From NCBI GenBank assembly GCA_028554645.1, contig JAQOOI010000070.1, forward strand, positions 868,001 through 932,000: DNA of 64,000 nt, in the 5' to 3' direction. Below are positions 10,553 to 24,623 of the stretch, piece after piece (position 1 is the stretch's first letter; each line of letters begins with the position of its first letter). The notes below the pieces were generated by a model. It saw only the letters and a program-made list of their open reading frames with translations, was not told the origin of the DNA and ran no database searches. The translations under genes and the position numbers were made by a program. This DNA comes from Omphalotus guepiniiformis (lineage: Eukaryota; Basidiomycota; Agaricomycetes; Agaricales; Omphalotaceae).

Positions 10553-12733
10553 ATGGCTATACCTCTGGACGCTGGTTCCATCGGAGTGACCCTTATCAGC
10601 TTGATTCTCGTCGTTGTGATCTCTCGCAAGATCAAGTCACAGAATGTGAAACTTCCTCCTGGGCCTCCCGGTCTGCCTATTCTTGGGAATATTTTCCAGA
10701 TGGGACACAAAGTCTGGCACTCATTCCACAAGATGAAAGATACTTACGGTGAGTTGCAGTTTTGTTCGGCGTTAGTACCAACACTCAACCGCTATTTGTA
10801 GGCCCCGTCATGCATTTGAACATGGCTGGTACACCGTTCATTATCATCAACTCAAGTACCGCCGCTGCAGACCTCCTTGATCGTCGAGCAGCCAACTACT
10901 CTGACAGACCTCGTAGCATCGTCGCTGGAGAGTACATCAGTCGTGGACACGTTATGCCTTTCGCTCGATATGGAGACCAGTGTGTACCATCATTCCCCCT
11001 TCATTTCGACTGTTCTTACTCGTATTCAAAAGGTGGCGTACAATGCGGCGAGCTAGTCACATGGCTCTGAAGCCAACTATATGCGCTCAATACCATCCAG
11101 TTCAAACTGATGAAGCTTGTCTTCTCACTCATGACATGTTGAAAGACCCCGAAAACTGGCTGAGTATCATGAAGCGGTACGCAGGCGTTTCGCGGGGGTC
11201 ACTTGGTTGAATTGCGTTGATGAATATTCTAGCTCTACGGCCTCCTTCGTGACTTCGACGATCTATGACATGCCTCCACTTAAAGACCCTGATGATCCAA
11301 TCATCCAGGTTCTGAGCGCTACTGCTGGTCATTTGGCGGCGGCTTCGTTCCCTGGAGCTTACCTAGTTGAGATACTTCCTATATTGGACTATGCCCCAAG
11401 ATGGCTGTCCAAGTGGAAGAGGGACGCAGAGGCTGCTTATGAACTGTATACATCTAGGTTCGAAAACTTTTACAACAACGTTAAGAGCAGGGTGGTGAGT
11501 GTATTTTACTCTTGGGTCTTTCGTATTTTCTGAAGTGTTCTCTTAGAACAACGGAGATCAACGCTCGAGCTTTTGTGCCACCTTGGCCGAGACATCCTCA
11601 CAACATAAAATGAGTGACAGACAATGTGCTTGGTTGGCTGCTACGATCTAGTAAGTCACAGAGTTCTTCGCTTTTAGATCTGTGCCTGACGAAGAGCTCA
11701 GTCTAGCTGGATTTGATACGGTAATGAACCACAAATTGTCTTAACTAGGCTATCGCGGGCTAATTCATAAAAAAAGACCGCCACTGTCATGTCATGGTTC
11801 ATGGCCTGTATGGTCTTACACCCAGAAGTACAGCAAAAAGCCCAAGCAGAAATTGATCGAGTAGTGGGCAGAGATAGGTTACCGACTTTTGCTGACCTTG
11901 AACTTCTCCCTTACATTCGAGCGATTATGAAAGAGGTATGGGTGATGTGTAACAAATCATTTGATTTTCGCCTCATTGACTATCAAAGGTTCAAAGGTGG
12001 CGACCAGTCACACCTCTCGGATTCCCGCATGCTACACTCGAAGTAAGCCAAAAACGGTTTTTTTGCACAGTTGTAACCATTCGGTCTGAATGCACGTTTG
12101 ACAGGATGATTGGTACGAAGGATACTTGATACCTAAGGGATCTACAGTGCTGGCAAACATCTGGTATGACCTCCCGTCTAATCTCGGGAGTTCCCTTGGC
12201 CCCCTCAACTAATTGCATACTTCTAGGTCGATGAATCGCGACCCAGAAATTTTCGGCCCAGATGCAGACAAGTTCAATCCGGATAGGTATCTGGACGAGG
12301 ATGGAAACCTAAAGAACCCACAAGATGAGGGCCATTTTACGTACGGATTCGGTCGGAGGTAAGTGGCTCATCTTTAGTTCAGAGCGTACGCACTGACGTA
12401 AAGCCGTATTATCAGAGTCTGTGTTGGCCGATATCTCGCCAACAACGCTCTATTCATCGACATTTCAACGCTTCTTTGGGCTTCGGTGATTGAGCCTACC
12501 AAAGGCGAGGATGACCAGCCAATTTTGCCTGATTTGGACCAGGAGGAAAGTGAGGGCGTGTTCACGTGGGTTTTTTTCTCGATTTTATGCATGAGTGAAG
12601 GTTATACTGATTATCTTGTTTTCTCTTCACCCGCCCTCTACCCTTCCCATGTAATATCCGTCTGCGTTTCCCCGATGCGGAGATGATCCTGCAGCAGGCT
12701 AGAGAAGCTGTATTGGTCAATCGGCCTGGGTAG
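10553..12733 (+). CDS. cytochrome P450 monooxygenase (copy 1)
   Basis: A membrane-anchored fungal CYP of about 510 aa with many introns. Visible landmarks: an N-terminal hydrophobic anchor ([13 protein letters not shown]), the proline hinge [14 protein letters not shown], helix [11 protein letters not shown]-helix oxygen-binding motif AGFDTT, K-helix ExxR within [15 protein letters not shown]-like [11 protein letters not shown], and heme loop YGFGRRVCVGR with the Cys ligand. It would act in the ER with a CPR partner; the substrate is unknown. A TATATA lies 55 bp upstream of the start. The final intron (12566-12630) has a good donor, branch and pyrimidine tract but ends in AC instead of AG. 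If it is not removed, translation stops at 12686 and the last 35 residues ([21 protein letters not shown]) are replaced. It is a paralogue of the gene at 53621-55792, with equivalent introns. Confidence 0.9.
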
Positions 12734-13748
12734 ATTTTGGGCTGCTGTACGCCGTGCATTGCGTAGAGCCGTAGCCTCGGGTTGAGAGGATGCATAGCTT
12801 TTTTTGAAGAACAGTCAGATACGTATATAGATTATGACTCGGTGTGGACACTGAACTGAATGCCCCGGGCATCATTTGAGTAAGAGAAGATCGACCACAT
12901 ATGGAGTCTTGTACCATACTTGTATTATTGACGTGAGTAATCCAAACGATTCATCGCCGTTTATGTCAATGTTGCTCTATGGAGGGATTTACTAGAGTCC
13001 CGAGCATCAAAAGCTGACTTAAAGCATTATAACCTGAAATGCTACAACAAAGAACGGGTGGTAAATGTCAAGGCACGTTTCCAGGTTAGCGCTTCAAGAC
13101 GACGATAGTTAGTAATGTACCAGCCTCATACCCTGACATACATACATATGTACTGAGCATTGGCTCAGGCTGCAAGTTGAAGCTGTAGTACCGGATTAGC
13201 TCGGGGATACCACTACGAGATTCCAATTGTCCGCCAAGTAAGGTGAATAATCAGGGCAATATGTAGAACAACCGTATGTTTTGCATCGTTACCGGTACCC
13301 CTCATTACCCGCGCATCCGAATCGAGAGGGACTTACAAAGGACTCTAATTCAGAGGGAGACGGGCCATGGCCGCAACAGGAAGTTTTCCCCCAAGTTTCG
13401 AAAGCCATTGACAGTGTACGGCCCAAGCTGGGATAATGATAATCGGATTTGTATTCAATTTCGGGCGAAGGTCCCTGAGGCCTCCTTAGCTCTCTCAGTA
13501 AGTATCGAGTATGTAGTGCTATCGAAGGTATTCTGCCTTGAAGATTCTAGTTCACGGATAAACAATATTTCGCCGGGAGAGGGTTTGTCAGACAGTTATT
13601 AGTTCTGCTTGGTAATTGGATGGCTGAAATTACTCAGCTTTCAAATTTCTCTTTCGAGTGCTTTCGAGTATTTAATGCATTCAAATAATGTACATACCCA
13701 CAAAAATCCAGTGTACTCTCACTATCCCTATCTCAAGGACTCATCCAA
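12734..13748. other. intergenic, no supported gene
   Basis: One open stretch of 108 codons (13276-13602) lacks protein-like composition or splice context and is not called. The remainder is AT-rich with no recognisable feature. It should contain the terminator of the P450 and the promoter of the OYE gene; no TATA box is obvious. Confidence 0.4.
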
Positions 13749-15080
13749 ATGGTTGCCACTCTGCCTGCATCTGATTTGAAGCTTTTCCAGCCGATTAAAG
13801 TCGGCGACATAGAGCTCAAGCATCGCGTAGCGTTAGCGCCTTTAACACGCTTGAGAAACACCGCCGACTTCGTTCCATCCCCTCCTACTCTTCTGGAATA
13901 CTACACCCAAAGAGCTAGCGTTGCCGGTACTTTGCTCATCTCTGAAGGTATGGCGATTGCTGGCAAAGCCGGTGGATACCCCAATGTCCCTGGTATCTGG
14001 AACGACGACCAGATATCTGCATGGAAGAAGGTCTGCATTCATCTACCAGAATGCGAACAATTAGTGACTTGATCTCGTGAACAGATAACGGATGCCGTCC
14101 ATGCAAGGAAAAGTTACATTTACGCCCAACTATGGGCTTCAGGACGTGTCGCGAATCTGCAAGTCATCCAGTCTTCCGATCCGTCAAACGTTGTCGTAGG
14201 GCCATCCGACATTGCCGCGACTGGGTTTGAGGGTCCCGTGCATCCCCTCACAAAGGACGAGATAAAGGAGTATGTCCAACTATTCACCACGGCTGCTTCG
14301 AACGCGGTCGACAAAGCGGGATTTGATGGCGTTGAGCTTCACTTCGCCAACGGATATCTCGTCGACCAGTTCCTGCAGGACATGTCCAACAAGCGAACGG
14401 ATGAATATGGCGGGTCCATTGAAAACAGAGTACGGTTCCCTCTACAGATAGTGGAAAGTGTAGTTAAAGCAATCGGTGAGAAGAAGACGGCTGTGCGACT
14501 TAGCCCGTGGAGTACATTTCAAGGTGAAGTAATCTTCCCATCGGCTCATACGGACGTGACTGACAATAACCCATGATTTCAAGATATGCGAATGACGGAT
14601 CCAAAACCGACATTCACATACATCGTGGCAAAACTCAAGGAACAATACACCGACTTGGCGTTCATCCATATAATCGAGCCTCGTGTAAACGGTGACAATG
14701 ACGGGTCAGCGCGGTCAGCGGACGGGGATTCCAACGACTTCATCAGAGAGATTTGGTCCCCGAGACCCATCGTCTCCGCTGGCGGGTACAACCTCCAGTC
14801 TGCTATCAAAGCTGCAGAGAAGGGCGACATAATTGCTTTTGGCCGATACTTCATCTCGAACGTAAGTGATGTTAGTCTTGTGTCAGGAACAAAGAAAGTG
14901 ATCATATTCTGCCCATTCTTTGCATAGCCGGACTTGCCCTATCGATTATACCACAAGCTAGCCCTGAATGCATACGACCGCCCGACATTCTATATGCCTG
15001 GAGACCATACGGGAAAGGGGTACACGGACTATCCCTTCTCAAAGGAGTTTTTGGAGGCAGAGGCAGCACTCAGAAACTGA
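13749..15080 (+). CDS. NADH:flavin oxidoreductase, Old Yellow Enzyme family
   Basis: Four exons (13749-14030, 14085-14523, 14584-14861, 14928-15080) give an exact 383-aa product, the usual OYE length. It begins [20 protein letters not shown], the classic FMN-barrel opening. The substrate-binding pair is present in [17 protein letters not shown] (H..N, then the active-site Tyr of GYL), followed by [15 protein letters not shown] phosphate-binding parts are SAGGY and [13 protein letters not shown] near the C-terminus. The enzyme would use NAD(P)H to reduce activated alkenes in the cytosol. Phe replaces the more common Gly after the catalytic His (HFAN, usually HGAN). The P450 upstream is on the same strand, but no cluster core enzyme is nearby. 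Function in detail is unknown. Confidence 0.93.
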
Positions 15081-16186
15081 TAGATATTGCTGACCATACG
15101 TCCGTTGAGCTGGCCTATACCAATTGCGATTCTTAATAGACTTTTGGATGCATATTCATTCTAGTGTAGATGAAAGGTAAAACACTGCATAATCAGTACT
15201 CGCAGCCCACTTCGAGGAAGTACTCACGGCGTGTGGATTATCACTACAAAGTGTTGCTAGTGAACGATGAAACGTCTAAAAAATCGTCAGTGTTCAGACG
15301 ACATATTGGTGAACAAAAAATTATGTTACGCACAACGAAACCAGGACGAGACTGACTTCTGGAGCTCTGGAGCTACGCGTCACATCGTATGCTGCCAGAG
15401 TTCACACTGGCGACCCATCTAGTTGGCAGCCCGAGGCCTTGCTGAACATGGAAGTAACTTTATCCTGCACAGATAGGTCCCCTGGATGTTCAAAAAACAG
15501 CGAGAGATCGCATGCAAGGGTTACTGTGGCGAGCTTTGAACCATTAACTCTAAGAATTCGGAAAGACAGGGGACTAGCTCACCACTGCCTCGATGTCTAT
15601 CTAAGCCTGACCCCACCTCTGAGACTGTAAGATGCACGACCGCGATCGCCTTGAAGGACTTGAAAAAAGTGGCCATGTCTGCCGAAAATCAGGTCTACTT
15701 CTGTGCGTTGCTCCGGTTGCTTCGACCAGTGGGTGTTCTTTAAAGTTCTCGACAGAGTTCTGTATGTGATCACTTGCGAACATTAGTACTGGTAGTTTTC
15801 ACAGCTTACGATCCAGCCAGCCATTCCAAAGAAGCCAATTCGGTAAATATGACATGTTTGTGCTGGTTCCAGAAGAGTGCTGATGGAATTGAAACACGAC
15901 ACGAAGAAGTGGGGAAAGGGCAAGTTGTATGGTAGTCTGTAGAGCCCGGGGCAGGAGCCGGGCCGCAGACACCAGCCACTTTAGCTTTTGAACTTCACTT
16001 GAGGATCTAGGATTTCAGAACTTACAACAGTTCTTATAGCAGGCTACGAAGTCATTGAGAACAGGGTATACCTTTCAGAAAGTACTTTCTACATTGTGTG
16101 CAAGAAATAACGATACATACATTGGATAGAAATGACAATTTAGTCTATAAAGTCTATTCTTCTTTCTAGTACTTAAACGCCGACTT
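15081..16186. other. intergenic, no supported gene
   Basis: About 1.1 kb between converging genes (OYE on plus, FAD synthase on minus). Only short open frames occur. A G/C-rich patch near 15940-15970 contains a small near-palindrome (GCCCGGGGC..GCCGGGCCGC) that could form a hairpin; nothing else was recognised. Confidence 0.4.
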
Positions 16187-17433
16187 TCACGACGCAAGGG
16201 CAGCTTGACTCAACCCTCTCCCTGCCCTCTCCAAATTACCCTCTTTCAATTCGTACGCAGGCCGATACCGCTGATACGTCGAACCAAACGCCGCAACGGG
16301 AGAAGCAGACCGATCTATATTTGGGCTTGAGTCCGTATCATCAGCGTGCGTGTGTGTGGTAGACATGTAAGCTGATAAAACTCTGGTGGGAGACAGAACA
16401 TCGGGTTCGGGTGTAGTATGAGTTGACGACATCACAGAGGTGAGAGCGGTGGAAGGTGTGACGATGGATGACGCAGATGGAGGAGAGACAGTATTGGAAG
16501 CTGCTGATGATGGAGATATGAGTAGGGCGGGGTTTGGGAAGGTGTTGTATGTTGATCCGAGGGAAGTGTAGCTGCAAAGGCTGTCATATCAGTCGGGCAT
16601 CAAATAGTCTGATTGAACAACACAGACCCTTCATCATAGAGCTTGCAGTAAGGAACTTTCAATTGTCGTAGGAATGTCCACACATCACAGTAATCCCAAT
16701 TGATGATAGGATTGATACGCTCGAAAGCGGGCCAGCCGGCATCCGTTGGACAGCGGTGCGAAAGCTTGGCTAAGTAAGCTAAGTCAGCATGGGAGTTTCG
16801 TTACGACGGGGAACCGAAATATACACGTACCACCATGAGGATCCGTACGACGTGTACCGATGAGAATGCCCTGAATGAGTGGAAATCGTACTTTGTACAT
16901 TTCCAATGCCTGACGCATCCCTTCTCCCCCTTTAGCCTTCCCAACGGCCCTGGGACGTGGTAATGGACCCATGTAGTCACGACCTGTAGAAATATCCCCT
17001 CGAGGCGTTGAAATGCTCTCCACTGTGTCCTCCTGCGGGGGTCTGCATTCGAAGAGATCCAGATTGTAGTCTTTCGCTGCATGTTCAATAAATTCCTCTA
17101 GTACCGGGAACGGAGAGGGGACAGATATGTAGAGAGCTGGTATTGGAGCGGTACATTCGGATGAAGAACGCCTTTTCCCTAGTGCTCCAGCAAAGAGGTG
17201 TAGCAGCACTGTACAATCTTTACCTCCATTGAAGCTGATTGATACGTGATCCTGCCTTTGAACCTTGAGAGTCATATATACAGAGGCAAGATATACGGAA
17301 TGACTACCCACCCGAAAGTGTCGAGAGCGTCGTCGATGACATCCAGAGCTTCTTTGATGAGAGGTGCTAATGGATCATCTGAATGTGCAATGCCATAAAC
17401 TTGCTCTGCGACTTCTTCCATGCGTATCATCAT
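16187..17433 (-). CDS. FAD1: FAD synthase (FMN adenylyltransferase)
   Basis: Four exons read as a Fad1-type PAPS-reductase-fold adenylyltransferase, which makes FAD from FMN and ATP in the cytosol. The ATP-binding P-loop is [14 protein letters not shown]. The family motif GTRRTDPHG is followed by a splice into [20 protein letters not shown], then [13 protein letters not shown], and [17 protein letters not shown], the conserved C-terminal block. Introns of about 55-60 bp are all in phase. After the conserved core comes a Ser/Thr/Pro-rich low-complexity stretch (about 60 residues) and [18 protein letters not shown]. The start is placed at 17433, the first ATG in frame after a stop; ATGs at 17430 and 17421 are alternatives. 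It diverges from the GDP-fucose synthase gene, sharing about 260 bp. Confidence 0.93.
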
Positions 17434-17694
17434 TACGGTCAGCTCAGCAAACCCTTCCACAAAGGTGAAATGTTCAAAAACAGAGGATGGCCAGTTCAAG
17501 GATGGATTAGCTGTTATCTAATATCCTAGAACAGGAACTTTTGGACGAGCGTAAGAATGTCTTAAATAGGGATATCTCGCACGTGATACTAAGTCGAAAC
17601 AGTGTGTCAGATTAATTTACTTAAATCTTAACCTCCCGCGGCGCACTTTCAGACTATTTCCCTTTCTTACTTTCTCTTTACCACAATCACCAAC
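17434..17694. promoter_or_regulatory. shared divergent promoter, FAD1 / GDP-fucose synthase
   Basis: Only 261 bp separate the two start codons. The plus-strand side carries a long pyrimidine run (about 17645-17690, CTTTC and CCCTTTC motifs) and ends in CAACATG, a typical fungal initiation context. No TATA box is evident. Confidence 0.6.
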
Positions 17695-19244
<1,550 letters not shown>

Positions 19245-19562
19245 ATTGTGTCGCTTTATCACATCGTTTGTTTTCCTAGTGTCAATCCTCATCAATCTTT
19301 TCAGCAAGGACATTTCAATAGTATACACTAGGCTCTAGCTTGAGCCTCACGATAGAAAGCAAATTGTAACATAACTGAGATAGAAACGGACACAAAGTTG
19401 TGCTTTGCAGTGACATATCCGGATCCGGATTTTTCTTTACATAAACTATCTTTCTCCTGTCTTTTATACTTTTACTATGAATGCTTTGCGCGATAGTTTT
19501 GTAATGATCGTGTTTTCCACGCGCGCGGGACCCACTTAGAACGTTGTTGAGGCTCATCGACA

Positions 19563-20715
19563 ATGTTACAGAGACTACCAGTCGAAATACTGCTTGACAT
19601 TCTCAATGTTGTGCTTCATCAACCCTCTAGTTCAAAAATCGCCATCTTGTCCACATGCTCGCTTTGCTACCATGTCGGCCTTCGTATCCTTCACCGAGAC
19701 CTACAGTTCCGCTCTTCAGTTCAACTACGTATATTTTGCGGTCTAATTTCTGCAGGGAGTTTGTCATTGGCTTATGAGCCACAGTCTCTTTCACTGGATA
19801 TTGCTGGGGGTGACTCTACTGGGATCTTCGATACGCTATATCCTGCTTTGGCTGCAATTATCACCGACCCTAACGCAAGGAAAGATGAAGATGGGAGATT
19901 GATATTAGAGAGTTTTCAGCTTAGGTTGAACTCTCATCTCTATGATCGTCACCATGAACGCATCTATACTTGTTTATCTCTAGTGAAGTGCGTCTCGCTG
20001 CTGGGCTGTTAGCATTCGCTTCTCTGATACGAACCTGCTGAATGGTAGCCCAACAAACTTTATATGGACCGGCCCAGATCCACCACACCACTTCTCCATT
20101 GCTGTAAGTCTGAATAAGCTATACTATCTGATAGTTCATTCATCTCCTGCGTTCATACAACAGATTGTACCACCGGCCGTACCGTACCTATTCCAAGCCC
20201 TCGCATCTTATACCCGTCTAAGCTATCTTAAACTTACCAATATCGCGTTTCCGGTCTTGGGGGATGAAGCTACCCTCCGCCCCATCGAGTTACCCTATAT
20301 CCCTACCCTTCGCACTTTCCATCTCGGACAGACAACCTTCTTGGCTGCACAAACCATCGCAGGCTTCATCCTTAACAGCCTTTGTTTTGAACATACTGAG
20401 AATACGGGTCAAAGGCATGATTCTCAGTTACAGCATCTTCAACTTGTGGATGTGTACGAGGGAAGCATTTGGGGCCTTAGACTTCGGGTGGCTCACATTG
20501 CCGCTGCTGCCATGATGATTCTCGCTCACCCCAGTCGTTCCTCGGGTATAGGGAAAGGCAAAGGGGAACTGCTGGATCTCATAGCGAGGCTGGTGACTGT
20601 GAATGCTCAGACAGAGAGGATTATGGGTGGTGATCGTGATACAACGGATTCTGCGGACATTGACACCGGCACTAGGAGCTTAGTAGATTCCGTTCATACA
20701 TCCGGTCATATTTAG
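19563..20715 (+). CDS. F-box-like hypothetical protein
   Basis: The N-terminus LQRLPVEILLDILNVVL looks like an F-box helix start (LPxEIL), followed by CSLCYHVGLRILHRDLQF, a pattern common in agaricomycete F-box/LRR-like proteins. Three exons join via a donor at about 19985 (AA|GTGCGT) and an acceptor at about 20048, then a second intron at about 20109-20162 (GTAAGT..CAACAG). The middle is leucine-rich (FQALASYTRLSYLKLTNIAF; YIPTLRTFHLGQTTF). The C-terminus holds VTVNAQTERIMGGDRDTT. Role would be substrate recognition in an SCF ubiquitin ligase if the F-box is real; this is inferred only from the N-terminal pattern. The stop is at 20713-20715. Confidence 0.65.
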
Positions 20716-20991
20716 AGTGGTTAGCCAACAATACGAGATGGTATGTAGACAATTATGTATGGAGATTGTCCTGGTATATGTGCAGAGAAAGACGACATGG
20801 GTACGTCCTACTATTAGAAAATTTGAATTTCTAAGTATATTTTTCTTGATGTCCTGTCCTAAAGATGTGAAAAACGCAAAGGATTAAAGCAAATAAGTAC
20901 TTGAAAAAATCCAGATTATCCACGAAAATGAGATCCATAACCCAAAGTACGAAACATTATTGATTTATCAGCGTGATTGCAGGATGGTCAG

Positions 20992-22755
20992 CTACATGGT
21001 ACCCCACTGCTGCTGACCCTGGCTTGGTGGTTGTCCCCAACCTGCTCCCATGCCAGGAGAAGCGAACATCTGTGGCTGCGGTTGTCCACCAAAGGTACCC
21101 ATACCCATCCCATTACTGCCATACTGAGCAGGAGGCTGCATCTGAGGCGAAGAGGTCATGTACTGATTCTGAAGTTGAGGTGTCGTCGTCATGGGAAGTT
21201 GTTGCGGCTGGGGACTGTGTCCTTGCGGCATGAACTGTGACTGCATCACCTGTGGCGAGATCATTGGCTGTGGTGACTGTACTGACATCTGCATTTGAGG
21301 CAGTGAAGGTGAAGAATATGTAACGGGCGACTGCATCTGAGTCTGGTTCGAGAATAGCGACTGCTGCTGTAGTGGAGTAAAGGACGTTGATAACCCGGTC
21401 GGCAATGATCCATAGGGCATATTCGGAGAGGGAGGGAAGGTGGAAGACAGCGGTGGTGCAAATTGCTGTTGCTGGGAGAAAGGCGTTGACGAGTATGGTG
21501 CCTGTTGGTATGAATTCATTCCTATTACCATTGAAGGCATACCCATCCCTGAAGAGTACGGCGCCTGTTGATATGAACTCATTCCTGTTCCCATTGCAGG
21601 CATACCCATCCCTGAAGACATTCCTGTCGGATTAATAGACAAGCCACTCATTCCCGTTAGCCCAGCACTGCTGGGACCAACCATCCCACCGAAAGCATTC
21701 GAGGGCGCAAACGATGCAGATGCAGGGGGCTGGTACTGTAGTGGTAGGGACGAGTTGGTAGAGGGCGCCTGTAACGATACGAGGTCTTGCCAAACACCAT
21801 TAGCAGGAGCTGAAGCGGGAGTCACATTATTTGTTGCAGGTAACGACTGCAGCCGGGGGTGTAGCTGGTGTTGCTGAAGTGATGGCATTTGCGTTGTAGT
21901 AGAAGGGGCAAGAGAGGACATCGGTTGAGAGACTGACCGTGTTTGCGTCGTAGGAACATATGTGGATGATGGAGGAGCTGTAATGGATGGTGTTGATGAC
22001 GGCGGGGGATTAGTGGCAGGCGTAGATTTAGGACGGACAGACAAAGATGACGACGACCGTGAGGGTCCGAGCTTGGAAGCGACAAGTGCAGATCGGTCAA
22101 AGAAACGCTTGTATTCATATTTCGCTGAATGGTGCAGATTAGGGGAGAAGTGAGGAAGCAAAAAGGAGAAGACGTACCACGAATATAGTGTTCCAATTCG
22201 CTATCTCTTTCGTCTTCCGTGTATAGGGGTGGAGGGGGGTGGCGAAGCTCATTGGGATTATATATTGCGTTGGAGTTTACATTCCCCATCTCTTTCATTC
22301 TCTGATATCCAGTGTGAGAAACAGTCTGAATATCTTCAATCGTTCACTCACCTCTAACTGTTCCTTCGTCCATGAATCTAGAGTCAAGCTCTTGCTAATT
22401 AAGATCGAACGTATCAGATCTCAGGAAGCACAGGAAGATTTGGTAGGGACGTACACTTTCGTAATATGTGTACCGATCTTTCGATGAATAGTAGCACAGT
22501 TCACACTACGTAAAGTTCTCGTCCATTAGAGTTGTTCTTCAGCCAAATTCTCTGTACTCACACATATGAATATCCCGAGATTATGAGAAGCCCATCGAGG
22601 GTTCCTAGCCTTGCAATCAGCGCACACATCTAGCAAATGTACGTTAATAGCAGCGACAGAAGTAAGAAAAGTGACAGACCATTTCCGGGTTTCTGCACAA
22701 GTTCGAGGAGTGCCTTTTGATTTCTGTCACTGGTCAGCTTGCTGACCGACGACAT
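20992..22755 (-). CDS. ArfGAP domain protein with Gln/Pro/Met-rich tail
   Basis: Exons from 22755 read MSSVSKLTSDRNQKALLELV, then VCADCKARNPRWASHN, VNCATIHRKIGTHITK and SLTLDSWTKEQLERMKEMGN, giving the ArfGAP C4 zinc finger (C-x2-C-x16-C-x2-C) and the arginine-finger helix region. It would stimulate GTP hydrolysis by Arf proteins on Golgi or endosomes (Gts1/SMAP-like). The long last exon (to 20992) encodes about 370 residues of Ser/Pro/Gln/Met, typical of an intrinsically disordered coat-interacting tail. A roughly 21-residue unit (GMGMPAMGTGMSSYQQAPYS and a variant) occurs twice. One join is irregular: between IFIC (about 22563) and VNCAT (about 22501) canonical GT..AG splicing is one base out of frame, which would break the finger unless there is a base error or unusual splicing. 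Confidence 0.88.
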
Positions 22756-23230
22756 TATACGAATTACGAATTGCAGGGAGACACTCAAGTATCGAAACCG
22801 GAAAGCGTCTTCAGGGTCACCAGTTAAGTTTTGTTTGATGTCGAGGCCAATGAGCGGAGATACAAATTTTGAGTCAGCGTCATTTCTGTTAGTCCCTGAA
22901 AAATCTCTTGCTTTGACCTAGATTATGCATAGTCGACACCAGTAGTTCCTTTTATCAGCTTGTTCAATCACATCTCGCGAGGAAGGATCGCTTCATTATA
23001 TTGTATAGCTACTTGCATAAAATAGTCTATGGTAATTGTCACAGCCCGTATAAATCCTTAAATACCATGATATGAATTATAACTCTGAACAACCAATTTT
23101 ACCCTCATCTAAATTGTCTATGGCACCTCGATAAGTTTTCAGAGCTAGGGAGCTATTCGCCATTCACCGGACGTGAGTGTATAGAATCCAACGCAGACCG
23201 AGTCGCAGTGAATAGTCACAATGCAAGGGT

Positions 23231-24623
23231 TTACTCCGGCTTGGAGCTAGAATTCCTCCGTAATCCAGATTCTACATCCTCCATCTTGAGGCGCTCATAG
23301 GAACCCTTATGACCGTTTCCTGATGGCGGGGAAGGAGCCTGAGACTCAAGATGTTTTACCCATGTATAGTAGAGAGAACCGAAGAGAATTATAGCAATTG
23401 ACGATGCACGGCCGCTACAGGCTCTAGTTAGTACACAATGGTTCAGTCAAGGCGAATACTACGCACGAAGTGATGATATCTGCGAAAAGCCACATTCCAA
23501 GGAGAGACGCTGCAACACCACGGACTGCAGAAGAGATCATGTGGGTGATAGGAGACGTCACTTTGATAGAGAGCAAGCTGGCAATGCTCATAGCGAACCC
23601 AAGGGCGCCCTGGATCTGAATGTGAGCAAGAAGACCTGACAAATTCATAGAGTGAACGTACAGTAATGGCTGAGCCCCATACAAAGGTACGCAAAGCGCT
23701 CATTTGGCCGTCAACCCTGATAAGTTCATCGACACCGAAGAATAGCTTTACGATCTCGGTTGTTTCTCCTGCAACCACAATGATAGGAACTAGGACTATG
23801 GCGCTCAGGAGATTGGTGTACCACGAAAGAAGGAGTGCACTGCCGTTTACAACGTTCAAGCTCTGCTTAATGACGACGGAATGGATTGCAGTGATGGCAG
23901 AGCTGACCACTCCAAAACCAACACCAACAAGAGATAGGGGGGTCCCGTCAAGGAAAACGCCAACAAAGAATCCCATGGTAACGATCGCGCATGAGAACAG
24001 AATTCGGAGCGAAGGGCGAGCGTGAAGTACGATGAATGAGGTGCAAACAGTGAACGGAAGAACAAGACCGCGTGCAACCTGGTAGAAAGAGGCATCCACG
24101 TATTTCAATGTGTAGTTGCTGAAGCTGTTGAACTTGTGTCATGATGTTGACAATCATTCCAAAGTTAGTGGAAATACCTCAGACCAACGACATTGAGAGC
24201 AACCATAGGCACAAGTCCTTTGCACACGTTGATATCGAAGGTAAGTCGGTCAGGAAGGAGCTTCATGGAATCTGAGACTCCGAATAGCACAACGGCAATG
24301 ACGAGCTGCATGAGAAGGAAGAATAGGGGTGCTTCGGTTGCGTTAAGTACCCATTTATTACTGGAACAGATGCATGAGCAGGTGGAACAGACACTACGGG
24401 ATACTTCACATACGCCATAACCATCTACAAGCGTCCCGAACGGTTTAGTTTCCCTTGCAATGCAAACAGATTCTGAGACTTACTGCCAGTGCCGCAACCA
24501 GGTAAAAGACGACGACACCAGTCTAATATATACAGAACGTCAATTGAGATAACGATGTAAAACTTTTCAACAACATACCACAAGGCCTTTTGAGGCTGGT
24601 TTCGCATTATTTTGAGGGGCCAT
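23231..24623 (-). CDS. nucleotide-sugar transporter, GDP-fucose type (SLC35C-like)
   Basis: A multi-exon, about ten-helix drug/metabolite-superfamily transporter. It starts MAPQNNAKPASKGLV at 24623, then TGVVVFYLVAALAMVMANKW, the segment YTLKYVDASFYQVARGL (GDP-fucose/TPT family signature area), VGVFLDGTPLSLVGVGFG, HSVVIKQSL, LLLSWYTNLLSAI and IKVTSPITHMISSAVRG. The last exon gives an LYYTWVKHLESQ helix end and a soluble tail ending NSSSKPE. It would exchange cytosolic GDP-fucose for luminal GMP in the Golgi. Assignment to GDP-fucose rather than another sugar rests on the family-like motifs and the nearby GDP-fucose synthase. The intron at the AIT|IQG join uses the acceptor near 23622, because the nearer AG would leave a 26-bp intron. 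Confidence 0.85.

Noticed and set aside
13276..13602. 108-codon plus-strand frame
   Set aside because: Basic, low-complexity composition unlike neighbouring genes, no splice sites or homologous-looking motifs.
10553..15080. P450 plus OYE reductase as a secondary-metabolite gene cluster
   Set aside because: No polyketide synthase, NRPS, terpene synthase, transporter or regulator lies nearby; two neighbouring redox genes alone do not support a cluster.
23620..23660. 26-bp intron in the nucleotide-sugar transporter
   Set aside because: Too short and out of phase; a 46-bp intron to the next AG (ACATTCAG) restores AIT|IQGALGF in frame.
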